In this document: positions 43,951 to 55,614 of the stretch, piece by piece
Layout: each line of letters starts with the position of its first letter
How positions within the stretch are numbered: the first letter of the stretch is position 1
NCBI GenBank assembly: GCA_024345305.1
Contig: BRON01000001.1
Location: 3,100,001-3,164,000 of the forward strand
DNA length: 64,000 bases
Source of the DNA: Mrakia gelida
Lineage: Eukaryota; Basidiomycota; Tremellomycetes; Cystofilobasidiales; Mrakiaceae
Direction of reading: 5' to 3'
Notes under the pieces: generated by a model
The model's database searches: none
What the model was told of the DNA's origin: nothing
The model's input: only the letters and a program-made list of their open reading frames with translations
Program-made: the position numbers and the translations under genes

Positions 43951-45724
43951 CTACGAACTCGAAGCTCGTTCGAGCGCGTCAACTTTGGCTTGGACTGTCG
44001 AAACGAAACGAGCGAACGAAGGTGAGGGTCAGCTCGCTGCAGGGAGCTCGAGTGGAGGAAGGGTGGAAGGCAGAGAAGATGGCAGGGAGGTCGAGTCGGA
44101 CTCACGTTCCTTGACCAAATCAATACTCCTCACCAATCGACTCCTCGTCTCGGTGATCAACCCATCCCTGCCTGCGATCCTCTCCTCGAGCGTGGTGATG
44201 TACTCCTTCCTCCTCTCTCTGAATCGTCGGGCTCCGAGTTTGTTTCTGCGAAAAGGGAAGGGAAGAAGGGGGTCAGCGTTTGGTTTGGTTTTGGTCGAGA
44301 ATAGACAACAGAACTCTCTCTCGCTCCCTCGCTCGCTCGAAGCTCGGCGACCTCGACCGCACGCCCGCCTGTCCCTCCCTCCCCTCCTCCTCGCCTGCCT
44401 CGCTGGAGTCATGACAGCAAAAAACTCACCTAAGCTGCTTCTTCGCCTTCGCACTCAACTTCTGATACGCTTCCTTCCCGATCCCCCAGCAGTCCTCCCT
44501 CCCAGAGAAATCAGGAATCGCGACTCCACCCGAACCGTGATGTTCGTCTCCGAGGAATCGGCTCTGGCCTCCCTCACCGTACTGGTCGAAGTCCTCCGGC
44601 AACGGCGGTAGGGAGAGGAAGTCGGTCGGCGAAGAAGATGTTGAGGAGGGGGAAAGTTTGACTCGTTTGAGAGGGAGGGGAGGGGAGGAGGAGAGGTGGC
44701 GGGAGGAAGGTTCGGGTGCTGAGACGCGTCGTTTGGTTGCTGCTGAGGTGTTGGAGGAGGTAGAAGAGTTGGCTTTGGCGGTGGGAGCGGAAGGTTTGGT
44801 TGATTTGGGTTTGGGTTTAGAGGAAGAGGAGGAGGCGGCGTTGTTGCTGTTGTTGTTGGAGGTGGAGGTGCTGGAAGGTCGTCGACCGTCGTGGTAGGAG
44901 GAAGTGGTGGAGGAGGAGGAAGAAGGCGAGTCGCTCGCGTCCTCGTCGTCGTCCGATTGAAGGTCTTGAGAGTTCTCGTCCTCGTCTTCCACCTCGTCCT
45001 CCTGGTACTTGACAGCGTTCCGAACCTTCCTCCTACTGGTCCTGGTAGCGACGTCTCCTCCTGCTCCAGCCTTGAACCCAGGAATCTCGAACGAGCCGTC
45101 GTCCTCGTCCTCGACCTTCGCCTCGACGACTGATGCCCTCCCGCCCTTCCTCCCGTCCTCCTCTAACGACTTGAGATCCACGCAGAGAGGTCGTCCGGTA
45201 GCGGCGACCTGCCTGAGTCCAGCACCGAAGGTTGAAGAGGCGGCCGAGGAGTCGGAAGAGTAGGTGAGGGAGGCATCGTCGTTGATGAGGGAGGGTGGGA
45301 TTGAGGAGGCGGGAGGACCGAACGAGCGGGAGGTGGAGGTGGAAGCGAGGTTGTTTTGGTTGAGAGGGAGGTTGGAGTTGGGGTAGTTTCGGTACTGCTG
45401 CTGTTGCTGCTGTTGTGGCTGCGAGTACTGAGCGTTGTTCGAGGAGGAGGGTTGCTGGAGTTGGAAGGTCGGTTGCTGAAGAGGGATTTGTTGGTAAGCG
45501 AGTTGTTGTTGAATCTGGTAGAACGATCGAGCCTGCTGCTGTTGGAGGAGAAGTTGTTGCTGGTAGGAGGCGGTGGAGGTGTCGAGATCGGCTTGTTGGG
45601 AGGAGGAGGACTGTTGAGGTTGTTGATGCGAAGGCGGAGGTTGGAAGTACGGCGAGGTTGGGAGGGAAGAATCGAAGTTGAACGCTGGGGACGCTCCCGT
45701 CGAGTTGAAGTACCACTGCTGCAT
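43951..45724 (-). CDS. bZIP transcription factor 2, Gln-rich
   Basis: The start at 45724 gives MQQWYFNSTGASPAFNFDSS. A long N-terminal region is Gln-rich (repeated QQQ, 45380-45620), then an acidic Ser/Asp stretch, a Ser/Thr/Asn linker, and PPLPEDFDQYGEGGQSRFLG. The DNA-binding region is QKLSAKAKKQLR joined by an intron to NKLGARRFRERRKEYITTLE, fitting N-x7-R, and the zipper continues ERIAGRDGLITETRSRLVRS to a last short exon LQAKVDALERASSS, stop 43951-43953. The RR/RRKEYITTLE form is typical of a fungal bZIP group. The polyQ region is a likely activation domain. Probable nuclear dimeric regulator. Confidence 0.85.
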
Positions 45725-46612
45725 CTGTTTTTTCGATAGGTGATGATGGATGTCGAGGGAAGGAAGAACAAAGGAAAGGGAGGAAGGTGGACGGTGGAGA
45801 GAGAGAAGGCAAAAAGTAAGGCGGCCGAGAGGAGAGGTTAGCCAAAGCCAAGCGAGCTGGTTACAGCACCCACGTCTCGAGCCGGACTGCGAGAATGAAG
45901 AGATATAGATGGGGCGAACATTCGTTGGTGACTCGAGAGGATATCCAGTTGCTCCAGGCGAGAAGAAGAAGGGCGTTTGGGCGTCGAGCTGGGAGGGAAA
46001 AGGAAGATCGAAGAAGTGGAGGCTGAAGGTCAGCGCGCGCCTGCCCGGATCCTTTGATGATCACAGAGGTCTGACGGCAGGGCTTTGTAACGATAATCTA
46101 GAGATCGAGGGCAAGAAAACTTACCTTCATGGGTTGAGCAGCGTTGGCCGAGTGAGGGAAAGGGAAACCTTCGACTGAGAGGAAGGGAAGAGAAATGACA
46201 GGGCGAGGAAGCGTCAGATCAAAGGCGAGAGGGCGAGAGCGAGAGGAAGGTCCTCGGAGACCGGTCGAACTCAACAGCTCTCAGCTCGACTCGCGGCTTC
46301 CAAGGGTAGCTTGAACGAGCGAGCTGCTTGCTGCTACTGCTTTTGCTGAGAGAACGAGAGCCAAGGATACCCAGGAGATAGAAAAGATTACTCACAGGTA
46401 GAAGATCTGACAGACAGCGAGAAACCGGTGAGGTGGGCGAGGTCAGCTCGCTCACTTCAATCTTCTCGTTCATACCCACCTCTCGATTTAGCGTCGCGAG
46501 GAAAGGCGATGGGTCCGACTCACTGTGAAGCTGAGGCTGTCGAGGTTGGGTTGTTGTTGTTCATCTCTGCTGCTTGAGAAGTTCGTGCGAAAGAAAGAAG
46601 AAGAAGGAAAGA
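45725..46612. promoter_or_regulatory. upstream region of bZIP 2
   Basis: About 890 bp. On the - strand several donor/acceptor-like pairs suggest a spliced 5' leader, but exact exons cannot be fixed. No other gene seen. Confidence 0.35.
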
Positions 46613-47060
46613 GGTGGTGGTTTGGAGGTGAGGGACCACAAAAAGGGAGTCGGCGAAGGAGGGAGAGGAAACGGTCAGCTTCAAACACGGAGGATGGGCA
46701 GCGAGCTCCCAGTACTTCGGGGCGGCCGAGGACTCTAGACGTCTTCGAAACGACTCACTGCAGCTACGACCTCGGAAGAAAACGGACTGGGAAAGCAAAA
46801 CGCAAGAATGGAAGATCAGCTTTTCATCCTAGAGAAAATCTGCTCGAGAAGAACAGACCGAAGCAGAGAGAGCAGCCGATTGAGGAGTTGGGAGCGCCTC
46901 GGTCTCCGCCCGTCCTGAGCGACTCCGCGTTTGGTGGTGAGGATCTTGGAGTTCCCATCCTCCACATGCCCCCATGCCACCCGAGAGCAGCGTGAGAGTG
47001 GAGCAGGGCAAACGAAGGGCGAGATGACGGACCAAAGGAGTCGGGGGGCGAGGCTCGGCG
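46613..47060. repeat. dispersed repeat R, copy 2
   Basis: Same orientation as copy 1 (38061-38493). Begins at the shared GGTGGTGG(C/T)TTGGAGGT stretch and ends at GAGGCTCGGCG. The most conserved block is 46862-47060. It sits between the bZIP 2 upstream region and the F-box remnants. Confidence 0.7.
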
Positions 47061-47079
47061 TGTCGCGTCGAGATTTCCT

Positions 47080-48200
47080 CGACTCTCCATCGGAAGCAGA
47101 CCGAGGGAGTGAGATGGTGCAGGCGTAGGCGTAAGCGTATGGGAATGAGCTCTCCCTTGCCCGACGCGTCGAAATCACTTTCGCGCGTGGTCAAGCTGAA
47201 ACTGGAGGAGGTCAAACATCGCGAGATCGAGCTCGACCGTTTTCCCTCTCCTCCCCTGTCCGACCTCCATCAGACCACTAAACAGCTCTTCCCTCCGATC
47301 AAGGAGGGTGCAAAACGAAGATATGAACTCACTTTGATCCATCAGTCATCAAGAGAGATCTGCTTTCCTCTCCGTTCCGTCGTCGCAGCCGAAACGCGTC
47401 GAGTCGAAACGAGGTGGAACGACGCAGGGATCGAGAGAGGTTCGGAGGGGATCCTTGTCGGCGATGTTGATCGGAGAGATGCTGAGAGTCTCTGGTGGTC
47501 GAGGTTGAGTTATTGACGATGCGACCGAGCTGCAAGAAGCTGGAAGAGCGAGGAGAGAAGGAGAGAGAGAGAGAAGAGAGGTTAGGGAGGGCGTTGAGAC
47601 GAGCTCGGATGCGAGGTTTGGAAGCTTAGACTACGATGGGCTTGATGGAGTGTGGGCGAATAGCTAGGGATAGGATCTGAGAGCTCCTGATCCAGGGAAG
47701 ACGCCTCAGTGCTCTCGAATCGAAGAGGGAGGGAGGGAGAGAAGAGGAGATTGAGCTCACCTCCTCCTCCCACTCTGTTGACCTTCGAACTTTCGACAGG
47801 GCTCGCCTCTCGGCTTGTGACCTCGAGCGCATCCGTAGGACCTCGAGGAAGTGTTTGAAGAGGGTAGGAGACGAGGAGGAAGGGAGAGGGCAGGGGGAGA
47901 TGAGCTCACGTTGAGCTCGAGCTCAGATGAGCTTCAATGAGACGGGCTCCTCCTTTGCGAGCTCGTCGAGCCAGGCGAGCTCTTCTGTACTCGAAATCGA
48001 GATGTTGAAAAAGCTGTGGTGGTTAGCATAGGGCTGGAGCAGACGAGAAAGAAGTGGGGAGGGAAGAACGTCAGCTCGAGTCGAGAAAGGGTTTGGGGGG
48101 AGGAGGAGGGAGAAAGAAGGTCGAGCTCACCTGATAAGCCCAAACGGCGAGGAAGATTTTCGTCCTCGAAGACCGAGAAGGTTTTTCGGACCTGTTCTGA
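47080..48200 (-). pseudogene. eroded F-box-like (B-type) remnants
   Basis: On the - strand, exon-like pieces with normal splice borders remain: PYANHHSFFNISISSTEELA (about 48030) resembling the SPLLYGSITVRSVKALKELF block of B genes, then a TGA; VLRMRSRSQAERRALSKVRR (about 47830); ELSDPIPSYSPTLHQAHRS; and a piece at 47335-47545. No ATG lies upstream and stops interrupt the chain. The similarity is weak and I infer decay of an F-box gene from position and pattern. Confidence 0.3.
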
Positions 48201-48410
48201 TGTGAGAACGATGACCTTTGAAATTTGGACGCTGATGGTTTGAGGTCAAGAAAAGAAGAGGAACGAGCTCGACTCCTGAGGCCTGACCCCTAACCAGCTC
48301 GTCCCTTTCCTTCCCTCCCCTCCCCTCCCTTCCCCCCTCCCTCCTCTTCTTCTCTTCCCCACAAACCTCCCATCTACTCTACTCAACTCTCTCCCCTTCT
48401 TCCCGCCTTC

Positions 48411-49773
48411 ATGGCTACCTTGGAACGACTTTCTCAACCTGGTCCTTCGTCTCTGGCAGACGAAGGAGCCTCGGCTTCTCCTCTCGTCGAGCTCGCTCCC
48501 GAAGTGCCCTCTCCCTTCCCTTCGGACCAACTCTCAGCTCTACGAAGGGAGCCTCAGCAGCAAGGAGGAGTGTACGCTCGTGAGCGAGAGGTCTCGATAA
48601 CCTCTCTCGAAGAAGGCCATCTTCCTCCCTGCTACGACGAAGGAGAGACGGATCCCTTCCTGGACCCTCACCATCCTCACGCTCACCATGACCTCCCTCC
48701 TCCTTCCCACGACGATGACGATGCGACCCACATCCCTCCTACCTACCCTCACGAAGAACGACCTTCCTTCGAAGATCACGACGACTACCCAAGAGACAAA
48801 CCCTCAACCTCCTCCAACCTTCCTCTCTCCTCCTCCTCCTCGACCGACGACCCTTCCTCGGAAAAGATGAGACTCGACCTCGACTCCGTCACGGCCGCCA
48901 TCTCTCGCCTGTACGACGTCGCACCTCAGATGGGAGATCAACGGGTAGAACTCAACGCCAGGAAGAGGGACGAGATGGATCTCGCTAGGATGGTAGGAGG
49001 GAGAGGGAAGATGACCGATCAGGTCGCAGAGTCGTCCAAGGGCAAAGCGAGGGAGACCAAGGAGCAGGAGCTCGGTCAGATCTGGGAGAGGATAGAGCAG
49101 GCTCATGGAAGGAGGTTGGGAGGTCAGGAAGCTGAAATGAGACCTAGTGGGAGTGCTAGTGCCAAGAAGGAGAGGGATCAGAAGGTAGGTCCGAGCTCAG
49201 CGGGAGGGAAGGGAAGGGATCGACGAGCTCGACGAGACTGACTCTCGTTGCCTTCCCTTTCTTTCTTTTCTTCTCGTAGAAACAAGCGTTCATGGAAGGA
49301 GTCGCAGATCGTACTTCAGCTGGTCGAATGCACGGACAAGATTCGTCGCCTCCTTCGTTCGTCAACGGTGTCGCCTCAGCCTCCTCCTCGACGACGACCA
49401 AAGAGCAACAAGATCTCATCACCGTCGGACAGTTCATTCGAGAACGTGAGTCCATCTCTGTTCCTTCTCTCTCTCCGTCCTTCCCGAGCTAACCCCTTCC
49501 TCTCGTCGCTATGAATCAGTCGGAACCAACGCCGTCCCTCCCACCACCACCAGCCGTCGAACCTCCCTCTCACAAGCGTCCACTCCTCCAGCTTCCTCTT
49601 TCTCCTCAACCCCTCCTCCTCCCGCCGCCGCTACCTCCAACCCTCCTCCCACTACCTCAAGCAGACGATCCTCCTTCGTCCCAGCTTTCGTCGAAGCCGC
49701 TCTCCAACGACGAGCGAGCATCAAGAACAACCCTTCGCAGGATTCCCTCCCAGACGGTACGGTCGCTGCTTAA
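48411..49773 (+). CDS. largely disordered protein of unknown function
   Basis: The start at 48411 reads MATLERLSQPGPSSLADEGA. The first 150 residues are Pro/His/Asp/Ser-rich. A short ordered-looking helix pair follows: DLDSVTAAISRLYDVAPQMG and QRVELNARKRDEMDLARMVG, then EQELGQIWERIEQAHGRRLG. Introns at about 49184-49279 and 49452-49519 lead to KQAFMEGVADRTSAGRMHGQ and a Ser/Pro/Thr-rich C-terminal exon (TSRRTSLSQASTPPASSFSS, RRSSFVPAFVEAALQRRASI), stop 49771-49773. RRSS/RRAS sites resemble basophilic kinase sites. No membrane span. The central motif resembles nothing I can name with certainty. Confidence 0.65.
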
Positions 49774-50119
49774 TCTCCCTCTCTTCTTCTCCGTCGCTTC
49801 GTTTCTCTCTCTTCTCCTCTCCATGGTCTCCCTGCATCGCGTTCTGTTCCTTTTTCTTCCTTTTGCATCGCCCTACCACCACAAGCCCATCGTCTCCTTC
49901 GCACTCTCGCTCACGCGCTCGTTCTCGGTCCTCGTCGCTCCTTCGTACCCTTCTCGGTCATGCATCCCCTTTCACTATACCTTCTTCACACGCACTTAAC
50001 CGAAACACATTTGCTTTATAACGACTCTCGCACCCTCTCTTCGTTTCTGGTACTCGAACTCGGAACCGTCTCGCTTTACCTTCTCGTCCTCTTTCTTCCT
50101 TCTTCACGAGCTGCGACGA
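49774..50119. other. intergenic region upstream of the UBE3D-like gene
   Basis: About 345 bp, T/C-rich on the + strand. Probable terminator of the upstream gene plus promoter of the next. No frame supported. Confidence 0.4.
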
Positions 50120-52517
50120 TGCTTCTTTTCACCCCCCCAACCTCCCCTTCAGTGGGGACGGACCCTCACTTCAGTCTTGCTGACCGCTCTCTACCCCTCA
50201 CCTCTCTCTCATCTTCGTGCTTTTGTCTTCTTCGTCGCTGCAGTTGGATCCTCCTCCTCAAGCTCTCGTCCGCCGTCGCGTCAAGTCGGATATCGCTACC
50301 TCGCCGAGTTCCAGGAGAGCATCCGCGTCGTTCAGGTCCATCTCGAAATGGAGGAGTTCGCCGCTGGAACGGAACTCGAGGTCGTCGTCGTTGAGGGAGA
50401 GCAGAAGGAGGTTCGGATCAGCTCGTCGAAGGAAGGCTGGGAGGTCAAGATCCCTCTTCCTGGATCGGCGCGTCCTCACTCGTCCAAGGTCATCACCACC
50501 GCCAGCAACCCATCTCCTACCTCGTCTACTTCCAAACACACCATCCCATCCTCAACCATCTCCCTCCGACTCCCCACCGAACCGTCGTCGTCCTCCTCGT
50601 CCTCCCAACCAACCTCCCCGCCTCTCTCAGCACCCTTCCTCGCCTCCCTCGCTCCCACCTCCCTAGCCTGCTCGACTTGCTCCACCCCCATCGTCAACAC
50701 CTCCCTCCTCCCCAACCCCCAAACAGCGTACAAGGATCTCCCCTCGGAACACTGGGAGGAGCTCGTCGGGAGCTGGCTCTGCCACGACGAGATGAAGCTC
50801 GCGCTTGGAGTCGAGGACGGCAAAGGAGGAGGAGGAGGAGGAGGGTTTTGGCCTAGGGAAAGAGAAGTGCTGGTCGGAGGGAACTACGTGCTGGTGGGGG
50901 ATGGGCTGGTGATCGGTAATGGGGTTTGGAAAGTGAGGGAAGGAGCTGAGGTGAGTTTCCTCGACGCGTCTCTCTTTTCCCTTTCTCTTCTTCTTCCTCT
51001 CTCTTTCCTCTCCTCTCTCCTTCCCCCCATCTTCCACCACGGATCCTCAAAAAGGCCGCCGTCCTTCCCATCCTTCCAACGGATGTTCCCCTTCTTCCAC
51101 CTCCCTTTTCTCTCATCCCGCAACCGAGAACCCTCGCTCGCTTTGGCTCCTTCTCCTTTTTATCCCTTCCTTGTCAAGACGAACCCCTCCGCTGGGTTTG
51201 TCCTCGTCTGGGAATGGAGTGGAGAGGGAGGACTATCGCGGGGTTTCGAGATCTTGGGAAGGGAGGAGGGAGGAGGTGTTTGGGTGGGTTGGGGATCGAA
51301 GGGAGTTCCGTGCTCCCTTCGCGCGGTCGATACCAAGGTCCAACAACATCGAGGGGAACGACACGTTCTTCTCGAATCCTTCTCACAACAAACTCTGCTG
51401 TCTCGAGGATCATAGACAGGAGGGCTACACGAGATGGGACATTTCATTCTTCGTTTCGTTTCGTTTCGTTTCGTTTCGTTTCGTTTCGTTTCGTTTCGTT
51501 TCGTTTCGTTTCGTTTCGTTTCGTTTCGTTTCGTTTCTTTTCGCACTCGCTTCTGTTCCCTCTTCTTCTCTCTTTCTTTCGTTCTTCGCGCACAACCTCT
51601 TTCTACTCACCGCCTTCGATAACACCTTACTGACACCCCTCTTCTTCCCTCTTGCGTGGCGCTGGCGGTGGTGTTCAAACAGTCGGAAACCTGGCAACCC
51701 ATCGAATGCTCGACGTGCTCGTCTCCGCTCGGTCGTCGGTTCAACCATCCATCGATACCGCCAACCTCGACGTTTAAGTTCCAGAAGTACGCGATCAAGC
51801 CCATCGGATCGTCCTCTTCTTCTTCTTTGTGAGTTTCTCTCCAGTCTCTCGTCGAACTCCACCGAGGAACGCGCGAAACTCGAGCTCGAACTGACATCGT
51901 CCTTCCCTTCTTCGTGCCTCGCAGACCGCCGCCACCAACCTCCCCCCTCTCAATCTTCATCGCTTCGGACCTTCTCGAACTCGCCGATGTCCACAGATGC
52001 TACCATTTCATCGTCTACTCGGAGGAGGAGCCGCTCGTACCGTTGATCTTGGTTCGTTCCTCTTCCTTGTCTTCTCCTGCGACGCACAACTAACCAATCT
52101 TCGATCTCTCGCGTTCACTCCCCAGATCTGGCTCCTCAACCCCTCCCTTCAAATCACCCTCGGCTCAATTTCCTCCTCCTCAATTCAAGAGGCTCGCGGT
52201 CCTTTCAGAGCAACCAAACTCATGTTTCAAACGAGTCCGTCGTTGCCCTCAACGTTCGTCCCTCTCTCCCTTCCTCCCTTTCCCATGCCTCCTTCTTCCC
52301 TACTCTCTCCCTTTCTCGCTTCTCTTCCTAACTCTCCCCTCCCCTCACTCGTCCCAACAGCATCCCACCCGCCTTCGACGCAGCAGAACCCCTTCACTAC
52401 CCTTCCTCGATCTGCACCCAACTCGCGAGCGAGCTCGAACGGAGTCACGCGTCGTACCCTGGGAGGAGCGGTGGAGGGATGATGGGCTTGAAGGGCGGGT
52501 GGCTGGAGAGGGGGTAG
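50120..52517 (+). CDS. UBE3D-like (HECT_2) E2-binding ubiquitin ligase
   Basis: The conserved domain starts YRYLAEFQESIRVVQVHLEM, then EVRISSSKEGWEVKIPLPGS, a Ser/Pro linker, ACSTCSTPIVN, and the family signature LPSEHWEELVGSWLCHDEMK, followed by LVGGNYVLVGDGLVIGNGVW. A 734-nt intron (50952-51685) joins GAE to SETWQPIECSTCSSPLGRRF, the C-x2-C...LG element, then STFKFQKYAIKPIGS, SDLLELADVHRCYHFIVYSE and IWLLNPSLQITLG. The last exon ends GGWLERG, stop 52515-52517. This is the UBE3D/E2C-binding protein fold (Pfam HECT_2), reported to bind E2s and cyclin B in animals. The start is uncertain: ATG 50120 followed by an intron to about 50244 is plausible but off phase by one; a run of C in exon 1 could matter. 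Confidence 0.75.
51451..51535. repeat. TCGTT pentanucleotide microsatellite, 17 copies
   Basis: Seventeen perfect TCGTT units inside the large intron of the UBE3D-like gene, bordered on the right by TCTTT. In the + frame it would read as repeated FRFVS, which is a translation artefact. Confidence 0.95.
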
Positions 52518-52968
52518 ATTGCATTGCATGCTCTTTTTGATTCGTTTGGGCCGGGAGGGGGCGAAGCGAGGGAGGGATGAGAGAGACGACGTGGCGAGGA
52601 GGAGGAGGACGACGACGCGTCACTGAGTCAGCTCGTCCTGTTCTTACTCGAGCGTTCCCACGAGGAGTCGAGTCAGCAAATCAACACAAATCGGAGTGTG
52701 TGAATCCGAGCTTTCTTCTTGTCCTTCTTTCCCTCTCTCTCTTCACCCTCCTCGTCGCTCGTCGGATCTCGCAGTTTCACAACACTGCCCACCTCGTCCC
52801 AAGCAACGCTTCCTAAGACGGCCTTCCCTCATCATCGTCGGTCAGCCAAGGCCTACTCGCTCGCTAGGTCTCGTCGCCCTCAGGCCGAGCGAGCTGCTTT
52901 GTCGTTCAACGTCGACGTCGTCGTCTCTGTTCTTTTCGGCTCGCCTCCACTTTCGACCACAAACGACC
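52518..52968. other. intergenic region upstream of the Frag1/DRAM gene
   Basis: About 450 bp between two + strand genes; GACGCGTC at about 52614 and CT-rich sequence before the start at 52969. No gene supported. Confidence 0.4.
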
Positions 52969-54590
52969 ATGACCTCCCCTCCCTTCCTCCCTCGTTCCTG
53001 GGTCCTTCTCCCCCTTCTCGCTGCACTCGTATGGCTCTCAGGACTGATTGCGCTGCTGGGACTTTGGGCGAGAGATGGGTGAGTGCGAGCGAGATGGTTT
53101 TTCGGGAAAGGGGCGGAGGGGGGGGGGGCTGAGGATCGAGCTGACGGAGGGCTGAGCTGACTTTGCGTTCGTTCTTTGGTGGGTTTGGGTGGGTGGGGAA
53201 TTTGTAGGACACCACGATACGAGCCTGATCAAGCCAACATTGTGTTTATCTCGAGTGTTGGAGCGTGAGTGTGAAAACGAACCGAGGAATCGAGAGACGC
53301 GTCGCAGACGTTCGAAACGAAGGGAAACTGACCTCTTTGCTCTTCCTTTCTTACACAGAGTCCACCAAAATCTGTTTATTGGAATCTGCACCACGGCAGC
53401 AGCGTTTCATCTGTCCTCGCTGCTGGCGGAGAGGTGGTTGAGGCATTCAAATCGACTTCCTGGGCACGGTCACGCTCGAGGGGAGGACGCAAGGGGTGGG
53501 AGGAGGAGGGAGGTTTGGTTTGGTGAGTTGGTTTGAGTTTGGATGGAGGGTTTGAGAGTGGAAGAGGAGAGGGTGGGGTCGCTCAGGAGGGTTGGAGAGA
53601 GTGAGAGGGAGCTGAGACTGAACCGCGACGCGTCGTGTTTCTCTTTGATTGACGGTCGACGCACCTAGCCTTCCTCGCCATTCTGTTCTCCATCTTTGGA
53701 GGGATCGGGTTGATTATTCTCGCTTCGTTCAACTCTGTGGATTTCGGGACTGTTCATTGGTCAGTTCTTTTCTCTACGTATTATTTTCGAGTTCCTCGTT
53801 CGCGCGCCTCGCCTCGCTGAGCTGGTTCCCTTTCCTCCTTGCCCGTTTGCCCAGGGCCAGCACTGTAACCTTCATCACCTCCACCGCCATATCAGCGCTC
53901 TTCCAATCTCTAGAGGTTCAAGCTCTCAAAACGGTGCGTCCTCGTCTCGTTTCCCTTTCCTTGCTGGACCACGTCGTCGACACGAGCTGACTCGCTTCTT
54001 TACTCGCATCGCAGGACTGCCCTAATCGACGCCATCTTCTTCGAAGCTCGATCATGAAACTCGTTATCCTCATCCTCGCTCTCGCCGTAGCCATCAGCTT
54101 CGGCATTTGCGACGGAGGTGAGTCGTCTCGACGCGTCGCGTTCCCCCACTCCTTCTGCCTAGCTCACCTCTGCTTCCCTCGTGCTTTACTGCAGACGTAA
54201 ACTACGGAGCCACCCCCTCAGAAGTCACTCGCTGCAACAGGATCACGTCGGCTTACGCTGTGTGCGAATGTGCGTCTCGAAATCGCTTTCTCTTCGTCCC
54301 TCTTCCTCCTTTCGTCGCTCTGTTTTCTTTCCCTCTCTCAGCTGACTCCTCAAACTTCCGCCTCGCTCGAATGTCCGCTCATAGGGATCGTCGCTCTCCT
54401 CTTCTCCTTCTACCTCTTCACGCTCGTGCTCGATCTCTGGCCGAGCGGAAAATCGAGCCCTCGGTATCTTCGACGCGGTGAGAAGTGGGAGGCGGGGGTG
54501 AAGGCAGAAGGACTCGAGGCCGAGAAGAAGAAGAGAGAGGGAGAGGGTACGGTGGTTGGAGAGGAAAGACAGAGCGAGGAGGGAGCTTGA
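52969..54590 (+). CDS. Frag1/DRAM/Sfk1-family membrane protein
   Basis: The start at 52969 gives MTSPPFLPRSWVLLPLLAAL, the first of about six membrane spans. The family signature is PRYEPDQANIVFISSVGA, the (Y/F)ISxxGA block at the end of loop 1. Then VHQNLFIGICTTAAAFHLSS, FLAILFSIFGGIGLIILASF, VTFITSTAISALFQSLEVQA, KLVILILALAVAISFGI, and FIGIVALLFSFYLFTLVLDL. The C-terminal cytosolic tail is charged (EKWEAGVKAEGLEAEKKKRE), stop 54588-54590. Family members: yeast Sfk1 (plasma-membrane lipid asymmetry and PI4K regulation), animal DRAM/TMEM150. Here a plasma- or endo-membrane role is likely. About seven introns. Confidence 0.78.
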
Positions 54591-55614
54591 GTGAGGAGAA
54601 GGCGCCGTCGAGTCGTTTGTCGTTGTTGTTTCGTGTTCCATTCTCGCGTGCTCTCACTGTATCGTCTAGCTCACTTTTCCTACCCTCGTATGTAGAATTA
54701 CCACACGTTTCTCTGCTTCCCATCGAGCTCGTCGGCGTTCAAAGCGGACGAGCTCGTCGAATCGAGTCGAGTCGATGGAGCCGACCTTTCTCGATGGACG
54801 GCTGGTCTGAGAAGGGAGGGGGCTTATGCAGCAGGATGAATTAGCACCCGGTTTACAGGAATGGGGGCTGCTGCAATCGTGATCAACGGAGGGCGAGGGG
54901 GATCATGAAAGCACTCGAAGGCCGAGACAACAAGCACCAAGGTTTGGACTCCGCCTCTGGAAGCAGACGCGTCCTCCCTCCCTCGTCTGTTTGGTTGGAA
55001 GGGTCCAGGAACGGAGTTGGGATTCGAGCCAGGGGCTGGCTGCTCGTATAATAAAGGAATGAGGGGATGATAAGGCCGAGGAAGAGAGTGTTTATGCCTT
55101 GCACGAGCAGGAAGATTTTGCGGAAGTGATGGGTGAATCCGGAGGAGAGTCAATCGGTGTGAGTCGAACTTGGTCTCACTCTCAAAGCGAGAGGCTAAGC
55201 TCGCCGGTCTGGGCCTGTCTGCTCGTCCTCACCAACCCCTTCGATTTAGCACTCAACCATCAGCTTCTCTTCTACACCCTCCATCTACCAACCTCCCAGC
55301 AATCTTCAAGAAGAGGCAGTTTTTGAATCGTCGGCCTCGTTCGAACAACAACAAGCCCCTCCTCCCTCGTCGATCGGTCGAAGCTCATTCAACCTCGTCC
55401 TCCTTCCTTGACTCCCTCCTCCTCCTCTCGAGCTCAACCCTTCCACCCATCGATCCTTCGCCTTCGTGCTGGGTTTCACTCTTAATCTGAGCTAGTCTCC
55501 ACTCGTGAGTACTATCTCGTTCCTACACTCTCGTTCGCAGAGTGGATCGCAAAGAGACGAAGCTCACCTTTGTCCTTCCGTTTTCAGCTTTCGACCCTTC
55601 CCTCCCTCTTCGCC
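54591..55614. other. long intergenic region before the GT2 gene
   Basis: About 1 kb. The - strand has an open stretch (about 55148-54885) with a hydrophobic run IFLLVQGINTLFLGLIIPSF that could be a small membrane protein, but without clear start, splice support or family. The last ~200 bp before 55615 look like a spliced, CT-rich 5' leader (cag at about 55587). Confidence 0.35.

Noticed and set aside
51451..51535. CRISPR-like array
   Set aside because: Simple 5-nt tandem repeat without spacers, in a eukaryotic intron.
51434..51622. Open frames translating as repeated FRFVS / RNETK across the TCGTT array
   Set aside because: Pure translation of the microsatellite inside an intron; all frames are open because the repeat contains no stop.
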